Of a DNA stretch of 15,025 nucleotides, positions 14,853-15,025 are shown piece by piece; within the stretch, counting starts at the first letter, position 1, and each line of letters begins with the position of its first letter. The DNA comes from Hydnum rufescens UP504 (taxonomy: Eukaryota; Basidiomycota; Agaricomycetes; Cantharellales; Hydnaceae). Under the pieces are notes generated by a model. The model did no database searches and had not been told where the DNA came from. It was given only the letters and a program-made list of their open reading frames with translations. The position numbers were made by a program, and so were the translations under genes. Location: the NCBI GenBank assembly GCA_014904985.1, contig MU128966.1, forward strand, positions 256,843 through 271,867, in the 5' to 3' direction.

Positions 14853-15025
14853 CTCTTGGAATGCAGACACAGGGGGCCACTTCTCATATGACACCACATC
14901 GTCATTGGTTTGTGTTGTATGCCCCCTGCAATATTCCTATTCACCTTGCCAATGGTGAAGTCATTAGAGCTGCTGGGTGGGAACAGTGGAGTTTAGACCT
15001 GTGAAGGATGGTTTGTCAGAATTTT
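14853..15025 (+). pseudogene. pol: Copia protease / pre-integrase start, frameshifted, cut by window end
   Basis: The copia protease active-site block is visible as NSWNADTG (14854-14874) followed, one base later, by ATSHMTPHRHWFVLYAPCN and IPIHLANGEVIRAAG. The run of five G at 14872-14876 has one G too many. After RAAG, one G is missing from GGG near 14975-14980, and the next frame resumes with VGTVEFRPVKDGLSEF. The upstream junction with gag is also out of frame. DTGA is the catalytic Asp loop. These are either real disabling indels or homopolymer errors in the assembly. Confidence 0.85.

Larger units (their letters stand above)
13570..15025 (+). mobile_element. Ty1/copia LTR retrotransposon, 5' part, nested in the gypsy element
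   Basis: LTR, primer-binding-like site, intact gag and the start of protease/integrase occur in copia order; the window ends before integrase and RT. It interrupts the gypsy element. Its CpG density is about four times that of the gypsy element by eye (about 14 in the 900-bp gag), in keeping with a younger insertion. Confidence 0.88.

Overview
The window looks like repeat-rich nuclear DNA of a filamentous fungus, most likely a mushroom-forming basidiomycete. The evidence is a degenerate gene with short GTRAGT...CTGAY/CTGAG...AG introns, two fungal-type LTR retrotransposons (Ty3/gypsy and Ty1/copia), strong CpG depletion with TG/CA excess, and no compact gene layout. The species is not determinable from the sequence. 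There is probably no intact host gene; only a small one-helix membrane ORF (10811-11017) and the copia gag (13953-14852) are open over a believable length.

Positions 4-7550 hold a head-to-tail series of related non-coding repeat units. The full unit reads: a conserved leader, a pyrimidine-rich ~55-80 bp minisatellite ending in TACCCCCTATCTC-like words, a diverged gene-poor block, a cluster of ~32-bp palindromic hairpins, a ~95-155 bp tandem module ending in GCAGGTC plus a short 'word' repeat, and a conserved tail (GCTTAGCAAGTACCACCAT). Unit 1 (4-3397) is also bounded by ~62-bp terminal inverted repeats with a TTGGG pentamer array just inside the left one. Units 2 (3398-5552) and 3 (5553-6950), and a remnant at 6950-7550, lack the terminal repeats. 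The same slots carry different short words in different units (AGAGCGCA, GGTACGAT, AGTACAAC; hairpin arms CATAAGTCAAA, CATGTGATCAAA, GTGATCAAG). This slot conservation with word replacement is the most unusual signal in the window.

Positions 7612-8660 are three tandem copies of another non-coding unit carrying 13 copies of a 21-nt hairpin (9-bp arms, AAA or TTT loop). The loop orientation flips between homologous copies while the flanks do not, and nearly all arm variants are CpG-to-TpG/CpA changes. Immediately after comes a ~495-bp, ~99% identical inverted repeat (8664-9158 and 9262-9754, 103-bp spacer), built from two opposed copies of an intron-containing pseudogene of unknown family. A second cluster of large hairpins follows at 10360-10680.

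Positions 11176-13569 are the 5' part of a decayed Ty3/gypsy element (putative LTR, gag with zinc knuckle, aspartic protease). Its gag frame is broken by TGA stops only, as expected from CGA-to-TGA deamination. A younger, CpG-richer Ty1/copia element (LTR 13570-13856, gag 13953-14852, start of protease/integrase) is inserted into it and runs off the window. The layout fits a nested, old transposon-rich heterochromatic region.
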